Assembly: GCA_022478985.1 (NCBI GenBank)
Contig: JAKSZP010017326.1
Coordinates: 61,437 to 125,436, forward strand
DNA: 64,000 nucleotides
Origin: Massospora cicadina
Taxonomy: Eukaryota; Entomophthoromycota; Entomophthoromycetes; Entomophthorales; Entomophthoraceae
Direction of reading: 5' to 3'
The position numbers and the translations under genes are program-made. The notes beneath the pieces were generated by a model. That model had not been told where the DNA came from. It saw only the letters and a list, made by a program, of their open reading frames with translations, and did no database searches. Each line of letters begins with the position of its first letter. Within the stretch, counting starts at the first letter, position 1. Below, piece after piece: positions 12,330-23,760 of this stretch.

Positions 12330-13437
12330 CAACTCAACAAACTCATGTCACAAAAATGGGTGCCCTATGCATGAACTTTTGTCTCAAACTGACGTCATAT
12401 AGGAAGGACATTGGCAAGTCAGCCACAGGGATTTCGGAAAACTTACCATTAGATCAAGACTCAATGCTACTGAAAATGAATGCTTGTTTCAATCTAAGAT
12501 GTACTAGAGTCCTGCCTGGTATGTATAAGTCAAGCTGGGCCCTTTCCTCGATCTCAACATCCAGTTTTCCACCTTGTGAACCCTTCCATACTATTAGCAT
12601 TGATGTTGTGGGACCTCTCCATCAAGCCTCTAATGCTCATTGGTTCCTCCTTCTAGCCGTGGATCATTTAACTAAGTGAATTGAAGCTATATTGCTACCA
12701 ACCACTTTGGCAAAAGCTACTGCCACATTCTTATATAATCATATTATCACTCAGCCTGGGTGCCCTAACATAATTCTCTCCAATAGTGGTCAGAACTTCT
12801 GATCATCACTGGTGAATTATTTAGCTAAACTGATGGTATCCACCCAGGTATTTTTCACTCCATACCATCCTGAAACCAATGGAATGGTAGAGCGGGCGAA
12901 TGTTACCCTAACTGCCACCCTCCAGAAAATGGCCACAACTAACCCTCTTCATGAGCCCCAATACCTAAATACTTCAACTCTGACCTACATAATAAGCTAT
13001 CACCAAAAAATTAAGATGTTGCCCTTCCAGGCTTTGTATAGAAGAAATCCCCAGTTGACATATAAAGTGCAGGCCATGTTGGTTAAGCTTTACCTGATGC
13101 CCCTAAAGTTACTATGGAAAACATTGCCAATTAGGTAATCTGACTCTAGGCTCTAGATTCTTGGAACTTTATTGGTACAACTAGTAGAGAAACAAGTCGG
13201 TTTAATGACAAACATGAAGCTCTGCACACCTTCCAGCTGGGTGACCTAGTTTTTTTCTACCACCATTATCCAGGAGGTCATGATAACAAATTGGGCACCA
13301 ACTGGTCAGGGCCTTGAAAGTAATTTATAAGTGGGGTAACAAACACAATTATAGAGGTCATTCATGGTACTGTGGTAAATCGCATGAATAGTCATTTTCT
13401 CTGTCTGTTCCTCTCTATGCCAAAATCTAGAGAGGGG
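12330..13437 (+). pseudogene. Element C integrase remnant with C-terminal module
   Basis: Core begins EPFHTISIDVVGPL at 12580-12620 (first catalytic Asp kept), continues LAVDHLTK, and reaches IILSNSGQNF near 12770-12800, where family DNG has become NSG. TPYHPETNGMVERAN at 12857-12900 keeps the catalytic Glu. ISYHQKIKMLPFQALYRRNPQLT follows. A QLGDLVFFYHHYPGG-like module at 13230-13290 closes Pol just before the purine tract and 3' LTR. Broken by several stops. Confidence 0.8.
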
Positions 13438-14047
13438 TGCTTTTGGGATTCCTACCCAAAATTGGAGATAAAGTTGAGGTAGATGATGAGAATTAACCTG
13501 AGCCGTCAAAAATGCTGAAATCACTATTGGGGATAATCCCTGACGAAATTCCAGCCCTCTTAATATTGGGGACAATCTTTGGCTAATGCAGTCATATATT
13601 TTTTAGTACTAGATGGTCCGCTAATGCAGTCATATATTAATCACCCAAAACCCCCTAATATTAGCGTTAAAACCTGATCTATGTAGCAAGCAAATCTTAT
13701 TTGACTGAAATGATTAATCCTGCTTTAGAATCCCCAATTTTTAACAATTATAGTTCTTAGCTTGGACCGCTTGGAAATGGACTGGGCTACTTCCCTGATC
13801 TCTCTTAAAATATTAATTTTAAGCAAATAAAAATTACACTTTCTTTCGCCATTTTAAGTTAAATTGTCTTAACCTATTGATTTAAGGAAAATGTAATAGT
13901 TAGGATTAGACTCCAGGGACGTTAACCTAACAAAAGACTTTTCAGACAAGGAAAGCAATTACATAAAATCCAGAACCCAGGAACTTTGGGTTTCCTGGCC
14001 TATAATTTAAAGAAGGGACAAGTGTTCTAAACCCATTAGTCCCAACA
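13438..14047 (+). repeat. Element C 3' LTR with internal 41-base duplication
   Basis: 610 bases against 569 for the 5' copy. The surplus is a repeated piece: gctaatgcagtcatatat occurs at 13581 and again near 13620, whereas the 5' LTR has it once. Ends cccaaca. Confidence 0.85.
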
Positions 14048-14640
14048 AGGTCCACATGGATCTTCTGGTCCTTTGGTCACTCAATCCTTTGAGCCTTTTG
14101 GACCCTAGGCCCTTCAGGACCTTCACTCCTGGAGGTGTAGTTGGGAGAGGCCAGCTCCTGATAGTGTCGTTGCAGGGTCTGTACCATATCCTAAACTTGG
14201 AGGAGGCATTCATACTACGGTAGTCTTGAGAAATTGGACGTTCTGGAGCAGCTGGTACTCGAGATTGCCAGAGATCCCACTATTCAATACCTCATTTTTG
14301 ACCTTGGGCCTCGTTAATCAATCATAGTTATTGATAATGGCCTTGCAGTTATCGTGGATAAAGGAGGAGGTCACATTGTAGAAATTGACAACATTGGGTC
14401 GAAAGGCCTGGGTGAGCCCCAGTTGTCAGGAGACTTCATGATGATGAAACTAAACTAACTGGAGATGGTGATGAATAGCCAGGTGAACAAATTTTTTAAG
14501 GTAGCATTTGGGTACCAGGGTAAGTTTTCTTGCTGGCAGATGATCCAAGGTATAAAGCCCCTCATGGTAGAGGGCATGGAAGAGGCGCAGGAGCGGTTGG
14601 AGTGGGCACCCATAGAATTAGAAGCCGTTTATTAATTGTT
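14048..14640 (-). pseudogene. Element B Gag, N-terminal and collagen-like part
   Basis: Continuation of B's Gag beyond element C. Near 14048-14130 the minus strand encodes a Gly-X-Y-like run in one frame (SEGPEGPRVQKAQ) rich in Gly, Pro, Lys and Gln. Ahead of it lie helical segments (CKAIINNYD, LTRPKVKNEV) that line up with NWEAILDNRRKINDL in element M. The layout helix, collagen-like, capsid is thus shared by B and M. Function in the particle is unknown; oligomerisation is an inference from the repeat type. Confidence 0.65.
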
Positions 14641-14897
14641 GAACAATACGGTTAAGGAACTCATACTGAAATTGATATTGACTTCCATTAAATAAGGCAA
14701 GGAGAAATGGAATGTGGCCCAGAATTCTAGAATCTCAGGCTGCATGGGCGACACTTCATACTGCGATGTACTAATCCAGCAAGAGACGCTTCTTGATTAA
14801 TCAGTAGATCAATCTTCAGGACTGCTAGTTTTCTCCATCATTTGTGAAACACATTTTCAATTAGGACAGCCCATAACCCCGTATAATGAGCACTACC

Positions 14898-15371
14898 TCT
14901 CTTGGCATAACAGTTCTCTTGACTGTCACCAATGTCCAAAAATGGGCTCAAAGCTAAAATTAGTAGAGAGGTCAAAAAACGTAAAGATAGAGGGTTTACA
15001 GACTACTTTATCATGTTAGAAAGCGTTGATATTTATAGGTGCATGGGGACATGGTGCCTTAGGGACCTTTGTGGCCCCATGAGATCATGATCCTTTACTC
15101 CCTTCTGGATCAACCGCCTAGACTGTGCCCTCATTGTATTGCGTCATCCTCATGTTTGCAGCAGTGGATGCAGCGTCTATCATGATTTGGGTAGCTGGGA
15201 TAGGATTCCTGAAAGTGATTCCATCTATTTTCATATGATTGATGCTCTCTGATCATATTTGTTTTGGTGCCTTCAAGATAGGGTTCCATTCATGCTGATT
15301 TGAGAGTAATTTGGTTCATGCTCAATTCATGAGAAGGGATTTTGACTTTCTCGTCATCTCAAATCCCAACA
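14898..15371 (-). repeat. Element B 5' LTR
   Basis: About 474 bases, partner of 3177-3643. On the minus strand it opens TGTTGGGATTTG. The 15361-15371 end abuts the gtttc duplication. Confidence 0.85.
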
Positions 15372-15376
15372 GTTTC
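15372..15376. repeat. Right target-site duplication of element B
   Basis: gtttc, as at 3172-3176. Confidence 0.75.
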
Positions 15377-15786
15377 TTCTCCGCATGTTTTATGTACAAA
15401 ACCTTGGGTGCCTGCATTGTTAGCCAAAGTGTTTTCACTTCTAGGACTTATCTGGATCAAGCCATAAAGGGGTTAGCCCAGCACATCATCCAGTTCAGTC
15501 TGAGGCTATTACCAATTTAGCAAAAAAGTCACTAAAGAGGGCCAAGCCACTAATGAGCCCCGCACCTATTCCAAAAAAAGTGTCAGACTTGGTTCTCTAT
15601 TATCATAGCTGTTTCATTCCTAGGAGGGAAAAAATCAGGTCAATCTGGGAAGGACCCTTCTCCATCACATACAAGAGGGGGGATGAGTATTCCATCAAAC
15701 CCCTTGCTTCTGGAGTTACCAACAACCGAGTCCATAGACGTTTCATGCGCCCCTATTCTCCACCTAATACTCTTGAGGGGTTATGT
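15377..15786 (+). pseudogene. Element A integrase, C-terminal part
   Basis: Resumes the integrase broken at 3176. The open frame from 15553 reads KKVSDLVLYYHSCFIPRREK, then IRSIWEGPFSITYKRGDEYS and VHRRFMRPYSPPNTLEGLC before a stop. This is the Pol C-terminal GPF/Y-type module, matching DLVLFYHHQPGG...LWSGPYKVIYK in B. The TLEG codons are the purine tract (ttgagggg) that primes plus-strand synthesis, so the Pol end overlaps that signal. Confidence 0.8.
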
Positions 15787-16466
15787 TAGACATTTACATG
15801 TTCAAGATGGGGTAAAGAGTAGTACAATGGCGAATACATCTAGTATTAGCCAAAATACCTTAATTGGCTCTCAGTAAAATCCTTCTAATTGAAGTAATCC
15901 TGCTACTCCTAGCCTTCTACTGAAAACTTCTGATCTAAGTGGCGTGGGTGCTTTGCAACCCCAGAGGAAAAGTCCAACCCCTCTGGAACCTCATTCAAGC
16001 GCTATCTCGAGTTTGGTGCCAGTCACTAAGAAAACCAACTCTTTCCAAATGGCATATTTGAGCGATTATATTAATATACTGCCATATGGTTATGTCATGC
16101 CAAGAGTCAAACTACCATCGGATCTAAGCTCTACCAAGGGAATACGCTTCTTCAGAGAAGTTATAGGCTAAATCAGAAATTAGCCAAATTATGAAGCTCC
16201 CTCTGATATCATAAATTCCAATACCCTTCTCATTTTTAGCCTGACCAACCTTTAATAAAGAGGTCACGATTACAATAAGGATCACACCTTACCCCCAAAG
16301 TTAAATTAATAAAAGCATCATAAAAACTATCAACTTCTTTACTTATACTTTTATACATAAATTAAATTGTGATCAGCTTCCCCCTAATCCTTACAAGCAG
16401 TTGCAAGTTCACACACTCCTCGTTTTGCTAAACATATTATTGCAATCCTGTGCTGTAGCACCAACA
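15784..16466 (+). repeat. Putative 3' LTR of element A
   Basis: Starts TGTTAGAC directly after the purine tract, as in elements B and M (TGTTRG). A possible end is ccaaca at 16461-16466. The 5' partner is outside the window, so length and end are guesses. The frame 15944-16171 inside it is probably a shadow. Confidence 0.4.
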
Positions 16467-16479
16467 AGCACAAATGTAA

Positions 16480-17110
16480 CCAGGATTTCAACATCCATAA
16501 TGATTATACGACCTTTGTCAAACACAATTTTGCCCAAAAAGTTGACTTGGGACCTATATTATTCAACTTACTAATCTTTAGCGTCAAGTTTGCTGCTCAC
16601 AAATGTCCAACCTCTTGCCACAAGTGTATTTATTAGATGCTTGATCTGGTGAGAAAATCAGGTTATGTTAATATAGACCACAACACATGCACTTAAATAT
16701 CCTCCAACGCCCCATCAATATGATTTTGAAAAACCGCAGGCGCATTATTAAGCCCATATGGCAAGACCAAGGATTAAAAAATCCCTCCCTGGTATGGAAT
16801 GCAGCGATTCATTCCTATCCTTTTTTTAATGATCTAGTTGAAGATGTTTAAGAATTACAGCTTGAGAAATTCTAATTTTTCTACAAATAGCGGTAGATCA
16901 GTGCATCCACAGGAATAGAAAGCAGAACTGGCGTGGGACTTACTAAAGTTATCATAATTTACACAAGAGTGTAGAAACCATCTGCTTTTTCCACAAAGAG
17001 GATTATTGAGCATACTCGAGAGGTTAGCTTAAAGAAGGATCTCTACCAAGCTGCACTGAAACTAAACATCTAACGCTTCCAATTCCCGTAAAGTTAAAGA
17101 TTAGATTACA
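16480..17110 (-). pseudogene. Gypsy element D reverse transcriptase remnant
   Basis: Minus-strand RT fragment of a different gypsy lineage. LFVEKADGFYTLV at about 16955-16997 matches the F(V/A)KKxDGxxRxCVDYR motif. YGLNNAPAVFQNHIDGALEDI, read with shifts at 16690-16765, is the palm motif after the catalytic region. VNFLGKIVFDKGRIIIMDVE at 16490-16555 matches the thumb motif FLGxxVxxxGIxxDPxK. No LTRs were found for this element, and stops occur every 20-40 codons. Confidence 0.6.
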
Positions 17111-18496
17111 ATCTATATGTGAACCAAATCAACTGTATGTTTTAAATTCACAATCAAACTCAGAAATGTCAGGTAAGAGTTTGCAGAAGCCTCATCTAAT
17201 GAGACTCTAACCCTTCTTAAACAGGAAGCTAAGGGAACATATGAAGTGGGCTTCATCAGAGGCGCAAAACTAAGTTTATGTAGATTGGTCCATTTTAACT
17301 AATTTCTTAAAGAGTTTGCTTCTGACATGGCATTACTATTTTCTTCCCATTGTTTAAGGATAAAGATAAGGTACTGGTCTTTTAGTTGGTTCTGATTTCT
17401 AATCAACGTCAATACTCCACTGCAAAGATAATTGTTTACATGTTTTTGACTACAAAGAATTGGTCATCCAGGTGGTACTTACCATACTAATAATCAACAT
17501 ACTCTGAACTTACAATGTGGGAATTCCTGGGAGGCACCTGCCCTAACCATACCACCAAGTAAGCATTGTATTTCAAGTTAGTGGCTAGGTCCTTTTTAAT
17601 AAAGTCTTACATGCACCTTATCTACTAAAAATTGTCTTAAATTTCCTAGAGGGGAATAAAGAGTAGCAGAAAGCAAAAAAACAAGAATAGTAGTTATTTA
17701 TAACTTTTAAAAGACACGATTTGCCGGTAGGTTATGCATTAGGCTTAAATATGCCACCAATATGTGTTTTTATATCCAAGAAGAATGGGGTAGTTTTACC
17801 ATTATTACAACTGTTAGAAAATTCCCAACAGCATTATAGCAGTAACATACCTACCTCCATATTGTAGTATAAAATTTTTGCACCTCCTGAGTGTAGTGAA
17901 TAATAATGGGGTCAAGCGCGGGTTCTCAGGGATAATATGATACACCAAATTGGTTATGGGATAGACCCACAAGAGCTTAGAAGTATACGTTTATTTATAT
18001 GTAATTTACATTAAGAAAGGCGTTTTTGGGTTTTGAAAAAATACTCAATATGATTTTTGGCTGGCTTTGCTATCCAGCACCATCTTAGCAAGAATAACTC
18101 CCATTGAGAGTTCTTATTGTTTCATGGAAAGGAGTTCTGTAACAGAAGCTTTATTAGATGCATATTTAGTTAGAAACTTGGGACTAGTTACCTTACAACA
18201 ATTGAGTTCCCCTAAGAATAAAGGTATGTAAATAGAAGAGGCCTTTATGATGGAAGAAATTTGTGATTTATAAGTAGGTTATTCATATGGGTGTCTGTGG
18301 GTGAAAATTGCAGCTAAGTCTTCTAAATTGCTAATTAATAACGTGAAGCTATACCTCACTCAACCCTCAAATTCCCACAAAGACAAAGGCAAGATAGAAA
18401 AAGATTCCTTCATTATCATAAAAAACTTGTTACTTCCAAGAGCATCATTTATAGAGATCTCATCAGGTGAAACGATTGTGGGTAGATTACCATCCC
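17110..18496. other. Gene-free stretch within element D
   Basis: Should hold the protease and RT N-terminus of D on the minus strand. I see only a weak LTLRELEALDV-like piece (about 17070-17110) of the RT entry and no protease DTG. The plus-strand frame 18301-18537 has no recognisable feature. Confidence 0.3.
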
Positions 18497-19132
18497 CTAT
18501 TTTGTTTGGGACGGTAAAACATCAAGATAAACTATAATCACATGGTCAGAGTCAGCAGGTGGATCCCGCTGCAATTGAGCGTTTATTTTAGGATTTTCAT
18601 AAAATTGGAATAACATGTTTTGTAACTGCATCAGACAAAGGTAGGGTTTGGGCCCAGCCTCAGAATTTATAAAATAGAACAACAAGGGGCATCCCACCTG
18701 AAAAATGCAAGCGACTTATAGAAGGTTTGGAAGTAAGACAAGTCAGGGCGGCGTGCTTCCAGAGGCGTTCCAAAACTTCTCTCAACTTCCATAAAGCGGC
18801 TGTGCTCTGAATAATTTAAGTACCAGTCAGAAATACTAGGGGGAGTCAATACAGCAAGTTAATGCTGTGAGTTGGAAAATAAGATCTATCTTCTCAATAC
18901 TAAGAGAGCTTTCAAAGCAATAAAAAATATCTGCTGAATTAAAGAAATACTTAAGGGTAATTTTAGAAAAATTACTGCATGATCTAAAAGGTCCAAAACT
19001 ACCAGGCATGTGCAGGAATGGTAAGGACCTCCAAATTGGATTCATCAAGAATAACGCCAAGCTGCACAAAAGTAAATTAAAGGATAACGCCATTATTAGC
19101 AGCCATGAGACTGTGACAAATGGCCAGCGCAC
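18497..19132 (-). pseudogene. Gag-like remnant upstream of element D RT
   Basis: Three overlapping minus-strand frames chain into a plausible capsid: SISDWYLNYSEHSRFMEVER and RPDLSYFQTFYKSLAFFRWD, then YFINSEAGPKPYLCLM. The LALL.WYLxY...W..V.R.FG...A...L pattern and RWDDA..xxxFYxGL pattern are typical of gypsy Gag capsids. Position and strand fit element D. I cannot exclude coincidence because no zinc knuckle or protease could be read between it and the RT. Confidence 0.35.
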
Positions 19133-19199
19133 CCATTTTACGCTCAGAGAGAGCCCTATTTGGAAAATTGCATGCGCATATAGTTCAAGGCTGGTTAAT

Positions 19200-20215
19200 T
19201 AATGTCAAAAGGGTGTCTGTTTTATCCTATTCCCAGAGAGTGATGGGAAAACTTTTTTATAACCCAGGAGTTCATCATTAGCACAAAAAATGAGAATTTA
19301 GTTAGAATAAAAGGACTTATGTGATTTGAGACTTCCTTGAGGAGGTGTGCAACAAGGCCAAACAAAAATTTATTTGATAGATATAAACTAAGGTTATAAA
19401 GTAAAGTTGTCTAACAATAATGTTGGTATATTGATAATTTTATTATAAAATGGGGAGGTGGTCCATCATCAATTTTCTATAGCATTAATCCAAATCTGGC
19501 CGATATGATCGCCTTACCATCAACAGTAGTACTTTACCTCAAAAGAACTTAAACTTGAGGCTTAATTACAATTGGATATAACTAATTTTGGTATTATATA
19601 TCAAGAATAGGACTAAATCCCCATTTATGTAGTTAATGCAATGGCACATTTTGCTAAGTAAATCACTGTTAAACTTCAATGCCGCTGATGAAATTCTGGA
19701 AACCCCATATGAAACCCTTAAACCTAACCAATTAATACTTGGACCTTAAGAAACGTAGGTCTAAAGTATGTTTTTAATTTTGGGAGGGAGGCCAACTTAA
19801 TCCCGCTGGTCCTATTGAGATCCTCTTTATTCTTGCAATCATTATTCACAATTATATCATGGGACATGACATTGCACGTCTTGGAACAATTTCTACAAAT
19901 AGTATTGAAATAATAGTTGAATTATTTCCTTCTATCTTACAAGCTTATTGCACCAAGATCTATAGTATCTATAGGCACCAATATGAGATATTTTTTGGAG
20001 TTGAGTTTAACCCATACATTGGACATGCCAGTATATAAAAAATATACCCATATTTTTCTTTATGAGAATTAAATATCATAGAAATTGGTTCAGAAATTAC
20101 AATAAATAGCTTAAGGAAAACAAAACAAATTAATTAGAATAATCAAGTTTTATAAGCTGGTTTTTTTACAAACATAAGAGTAAGTCAATTAATAACACTA
20201 GAGTATTAAGGGTAA
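19200..20215. other. Unassigned AT-rich stretch
   Basis: No open frame of note, no repeat partner in the window and no motif that I trust. Probably old element sequence. Confidence 0.3.
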
Positions 20216-20420
20216 TGAGACAAAATGGTTTGTTGCATAGTGTTTTAAATTTAAAAACATTTAGCTTACCTTGAGGCGATACAAAATCTATAATCCAGTA
20301 ATATGAATATTTCAGTTGATCCAGATATCTTATTCAAGATTGGCTATTAATTCAAGGCGTTTGATGCTGGAGAAAGCTCTGGAGGAACCTCCAAGCTTAA
20401 ATCATTTTTAACTATATATA
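20216..20420 (+). repeat. LTR of element E, copy 1, left part
   Basis: Begins tgagacaaaatgg and matches 29407-29620 (tgtgacaaaatgg...) base by base at about 75 percent. The match stops at aagctt...taac near 20420, where retroposon F begins, and resumes on the far side of F at about 28462. Confidence 0.75.
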
Positions 20421-20589
20421 AGAATTTATTCAAGGTAAGCCAACTAGGGGATGGACATTACCAATGCTCAATTAGCAAAAAGAAAAAACAAACAGACCTA
20501 CCCAAACAGAATGAGTCAAAAGCCTAAAATGAGCGAGAAAAACACAAATGAAAGGGATCACAACCAACAAGGTGGGAAAGCGACAAGCC

Positions 20590-22168
20590 GCTCATCCCAC
20601 CATGGCAGAAGGGGAAGGGGGATTGGGGGGCTCATCATCGGCTTCAGAGTCCTCCTCATAGAAAAAATGTATGGGTTAAGGTGGAGAGCAATGGTGTGGG
20701 GTGATCAGAGACATGTGGGAAGAGATTGCTGATGATCAGATGGACAAGCAAATTACCTACAGCAAAAAATTGCACCTAGGTACTGGGATAAGCAAAGTTT
20801 CAAGTTAAGGCGGATGGAAGAAAGCTGTGATAATAAAGTGGTGGTGGCGTGGGTGACTTTTGGCTTGACCTACAAGTGACAAACACTTTCTTAATGGCGG
20901 CAGCTGTTTGTTTGAAGAGACTAAGGTTGTCACGTTTGCCCTGCGTGAACAGGGTTGGGACAATAATGGGAGGAGGGATACCCTTGACTAGTATTGCCAC
21001 TGATGTGGCAGCTCACTCACGGATGTCATCAATATCTGGGTGATCAGCTGCTGCTACAGAAAGCTGGTGGGAAGAGTGGAACACATGGGCATCCAGCTGG
21101 GGGCCTTAAAATGCTGGGGGAACTGAATGGGGTGCTCTGCCTGGATAAATACTTCAATATGGACTTCCTATCTTTAATAAAATTTAAATTCTTTGGTTTC
21201 ATCCATTGAGGTCCATGGGTTAAAGTCATACTGGAAATTGAGGTTGGTGAATTGATGGGCTGTGGCTGTCAATTGAAGAATAGCGTGGGACCAAACTAAT
21301 GTCTAAATTCTGTCTCCTGATTTGTTGAAGCACATGTGGCACTGAACTGAGTGGGGCCTGATTGGCAGCTGTGGGCGCTGCAGCGGCTACAGGCTTTGGG
21401 GAGGGGGGAAGGATTGCACCTTATACCAGAAAGGCAGTGGGGTGTGTGGCATATTGGGGGCCAGATGGAGGAAACGCAGGTCTGGCGGAAGCAGCAAGAG
21501 AGGGGCATTCACGCTTCAAGTAATCCAACTTGAAGCAGGATGAACAGATGGTCTGCCCACCCTCAAGGCAGGCCCGGAATGGGTGGTCAGGGGCAGAAGG
21601 AATGATGGCGCGGGGGGAATTGGAAAATCAATTTTGTAAGAAATTGGGCTAATTGTGGTGAATGCCTGAGGCCCAGCAAGGCGAGAGGCCCCATTGGGTA
21701 CCACAAACTGAAGTATAAGGTTGGAGCTGTACACGTCCAAACCTTCCATCAACTCCTGATGGAGCACCGCGGGGGGAAAGGTGCATGGGCAACCCTGCGA
21801 ATTGAACCATTATAGTGGTGTCTGTGGGGAGCCAGTTGCGCATTGTTGGGATAGGGGTGCCCTAAAAACCAGGGGTATGGTGGCTTCAGTGGCGGCTTTA
21901 GCTTCACAAGTGAAGACTAGATCAAAATACCTCTTATAGGGGCGGAAATCTATAACACCAGCCAGCAGCATCAATCACTGGGACACGTTGATATTATTTA
22001 TTTTAGTTTATGGGAAAAAGTTTCCCATATTTGATATAAAGGCTGAAATGCAGCTGTGAGTGGGGGAGAACAATTGGGCTGCGAGGCACTTCCTGGGCAT
22101 GTGCAATGTGGATGGCGAGATCCTTGGGCGGAATGAACTGACCCAATGATTTGTTGGGACTGGAAGAA
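20590..22168 (-). pseudogene. ORF1-like zinc-knuckle protein of retroposon F
   Basis: Degenerate RNA-binding, Gag-like protein. Read leftwards: FIPPKDLAIHIAHAQEV (22060-22150), then KRYFDLVFTCEAKAATEAT near 21880-21940 (an RRM-like segment of LINE ORF1 proteins), MVQFAGLPMHLSPRGAPSG near 21765-21815, then a knuckle at 21503-21548 reading CSSCFKLDYLKREC: the C-x2-C-x4-H-x4-C spacing with His changed to Tyr. The C-terminus is acidic and proline-rich (EEDSEADDEPPNPPSPS, 20600-20665). Several frameshifts. The family match is from pattern memory, not a search. Confidence 0.55.
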
Positions 22169-22173
22169 CCAGT
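22169..22173. repeat. Left target-site duplication of element G
   Basis: ccagt directly before the 5' LTR; identical to 28283-28287. Confidence 0.9.
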
Positions 22174-22747
22174 TGTCACGATTTCAATATGACTGGACAA
22201 TAAGCCCTAAGTTGATATGGCAAAATATATAGAATCCGTTGGAATCAAACTAGTAATGGTAATCTAAGCGCTTTGAAATGAGGAGATATTGGGATTGTTG
22301 GGAAATTGGTCAAATAGGGCAATAAGGCGATGTTGACATTTGACAAAAGGGTTTTGGATCACCTCAAATCAAGGTGATAAATAAATAAAGAATAATAAAC
22401 CAAAACCAATGAAAAAGATGGCGACATGAATAAACAAAGCGGAAGAGTCATTACCAATGGAGGCCGCTGGGATATCAGTGAAATGAGGGGACTTAATAAG
22501 TAGTCTTGAGTTAAGTGAAGAAAGGAAGAAATAGAAAAAGGAGCGGATGAAGGAAGGATCCGCTGAAGATGTATTTTTAATTAATACGTGATTGGGAAAT
22601 TGTTCCCATGTTTAATATAACTATTAAGTGTTTACAAGTGTATCAAGGAACTGGCGATCATCATATTGACCATTCTAATTGTTTAATGGGGAAATCCTGT
22701 GTAAAAAACCCTTTAGCGGATACATATCAAATCGCCGAGATTCAACA
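22174..22747 (+). repeat. Element G 5' LTR
   Basis: 574 bases, TGTCAC...TTCAACA. Partner at 27709-28282 has the same length. Differences cluster in the first 120 bases. Confidence 0.95.
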
Positions 22748-22748
22748 G

Positions 22749-22766
22749 TGGCGCTCACTACAGGGG
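22749..22766 (+). promoter_or_regulatory. Primer-binding site of element G
   Basis: TGGCGCTCACTACAGG lies one base after the LTR. TGG at this place is the complement of the CCA end of a tRNA and primes minus-strand DNA. The tRNA species cannot be named without the host tRNA set. Confidence 0.7.
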
Positions 22767-22799
22767 GCCAATGACCAATAAAAAAATTATGAAAATTCA

Positions 22800-23760
22800 A
22801 CCATTGGCTATGTCACATCCCAGTTGTTTCAAAATGAAATCTGCATGAAACAATGGCCCTGGGTCTTATGATGAGATGAGACTTGTGTTAGATACTGTGC
22901 TTTAAAAACAGGATGAGTTGCTTCAGAAGGTTTACAAAGACAAGTTGACACCATTCAATCGTGAAGGAAATATTCATGGGTTCTTTCACCAATTTGAGTT
23001 TGTGACTGAGTGAACTTTGGATTGACAAATGCAAAGTTGTTACTCTCCTCTTTGGACATTGGAAAAGCTGATCAAGTCATTTGTTACCTCTCAGCTAGTT
23101 CCATTTCATACCAAGAAGTTAAGGAGATGGTGCTACAATTGTTAACGGAACTGTGAATTTATCACACCGAAAAGTCGAGTTCTTGACCATTGTGTTTCAT
23201 TGAAATGAGACCCTCACCGCATTCGCTGACCAATATGCTACAGAAGCACATGTGCTGATCAGAGCAGGCATTCTATCCGAAGTTAATGTCTGTATAGCTA
23301 TGGCCTTAGCAGTGAAGCCATACCCTGAGATTATTAATGTTATAGCTCCGCTTTTAGAGCCAGATGTACCTCTCATTAAACTTGTTCATTTTGTACATCA
23401 ATTATCTGAAAATCTTACTCCACCCAATACTGAGCAGATCTGCGCTGTCACAGTTGTTCACCCTAACCATGTGAGAAGAGATAACTGGACAGAAAGAATC
23501 CCGTCAGTATACTCTTCTCCATCCAATGGGAATTCCTTGATTGCTGATCACAATCGACCCAGTTACCAATCTGGGACTAACTACGCTGACAGGGGGCGGT
23601 CATTATACTGTTGGGGGTCTGGTTATGACAATCCCTTTCAAAATCATCGACCATTTGTACCAACTTATCCTAAACACAGCGTAGGTCTTTTGGAGTAAGT
23701 TGTTTTAATTGTGGTTTTGTAATAAACATATGGGACAATGGTGTCCCAACTGACGGATCC
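22800..23760 (+). pseudogene. Element G Gag
   Basis: Capsid and nucleocapsid. The N-terminal part reads NIHGFFHQFEFVTE and is broken by stops up to about 23210. An open frame of 148 codons (23252-23698) then holds AFADQYATEAHVLIRAG-type capsid helices, and PYPEIINVIAPLLEPDVPL. At 23698-23750 a zinc knuckle CFNC-GFNK-H-MGQW-C (C-x2-C-x4-H-x4-C) can be read only across a one-base frame slip inside the knuckle. No collagen-like segment is present, unlike B, I and M. Confidence 0.75.

Larger units (their letters stand above)
8458..14047 (+). mobile_element. Ty3/gypsy element C, inserted in Gag of B
   Basis: Plus-strand element with LTRs 8458-9026 and 13438-14047 and a full gypsy gene order between them. 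Both LTRs start TG and end (C/T)AACA. A purine run, agagagggg, touches the 3' LTR. The bases outside (tgagg and aggtc) share only agg, so the target duplication has decayed or my end is off by a base or two. It is younger than B. Confidence 0.87.
3177..15371 (-). mobile_element. Ty3/gypsy element B, complete but split by element C
   Basis: Minus-strand LTR retrotransposon with two LTRs of about 470 bases (3177-3643 and 14898-15371), a gtttc duplication on both sides, and Gag, protease, RT, RNase H and integrase in order when read leftwards. Element C (8458-14047) interrupts Gag. Without C the element is about 6.6 kb, normal for the group. It lies inside the integrase of A. Confidence 0.88.

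Noticed and set aside
14007..14213. Independent small gene
   Set aside because: It spans the end of the C LTR and B Gag and is an out-of-frame reading of the collagen-like segment.
15944..16171. C-terminal extension of element A Pol
   Set aside because: It lies after the stop and purine tract, inside the putative LTR, and has no counterpart in B, C or M.
20451..20732. Basic, nucleic-acid-binding-like plus-strand frame (93 codons)
   Set aside because: It is antisense to the ORF1 acidic tail and 3' end of F, whose direction is set by AATAAA and the second copy.
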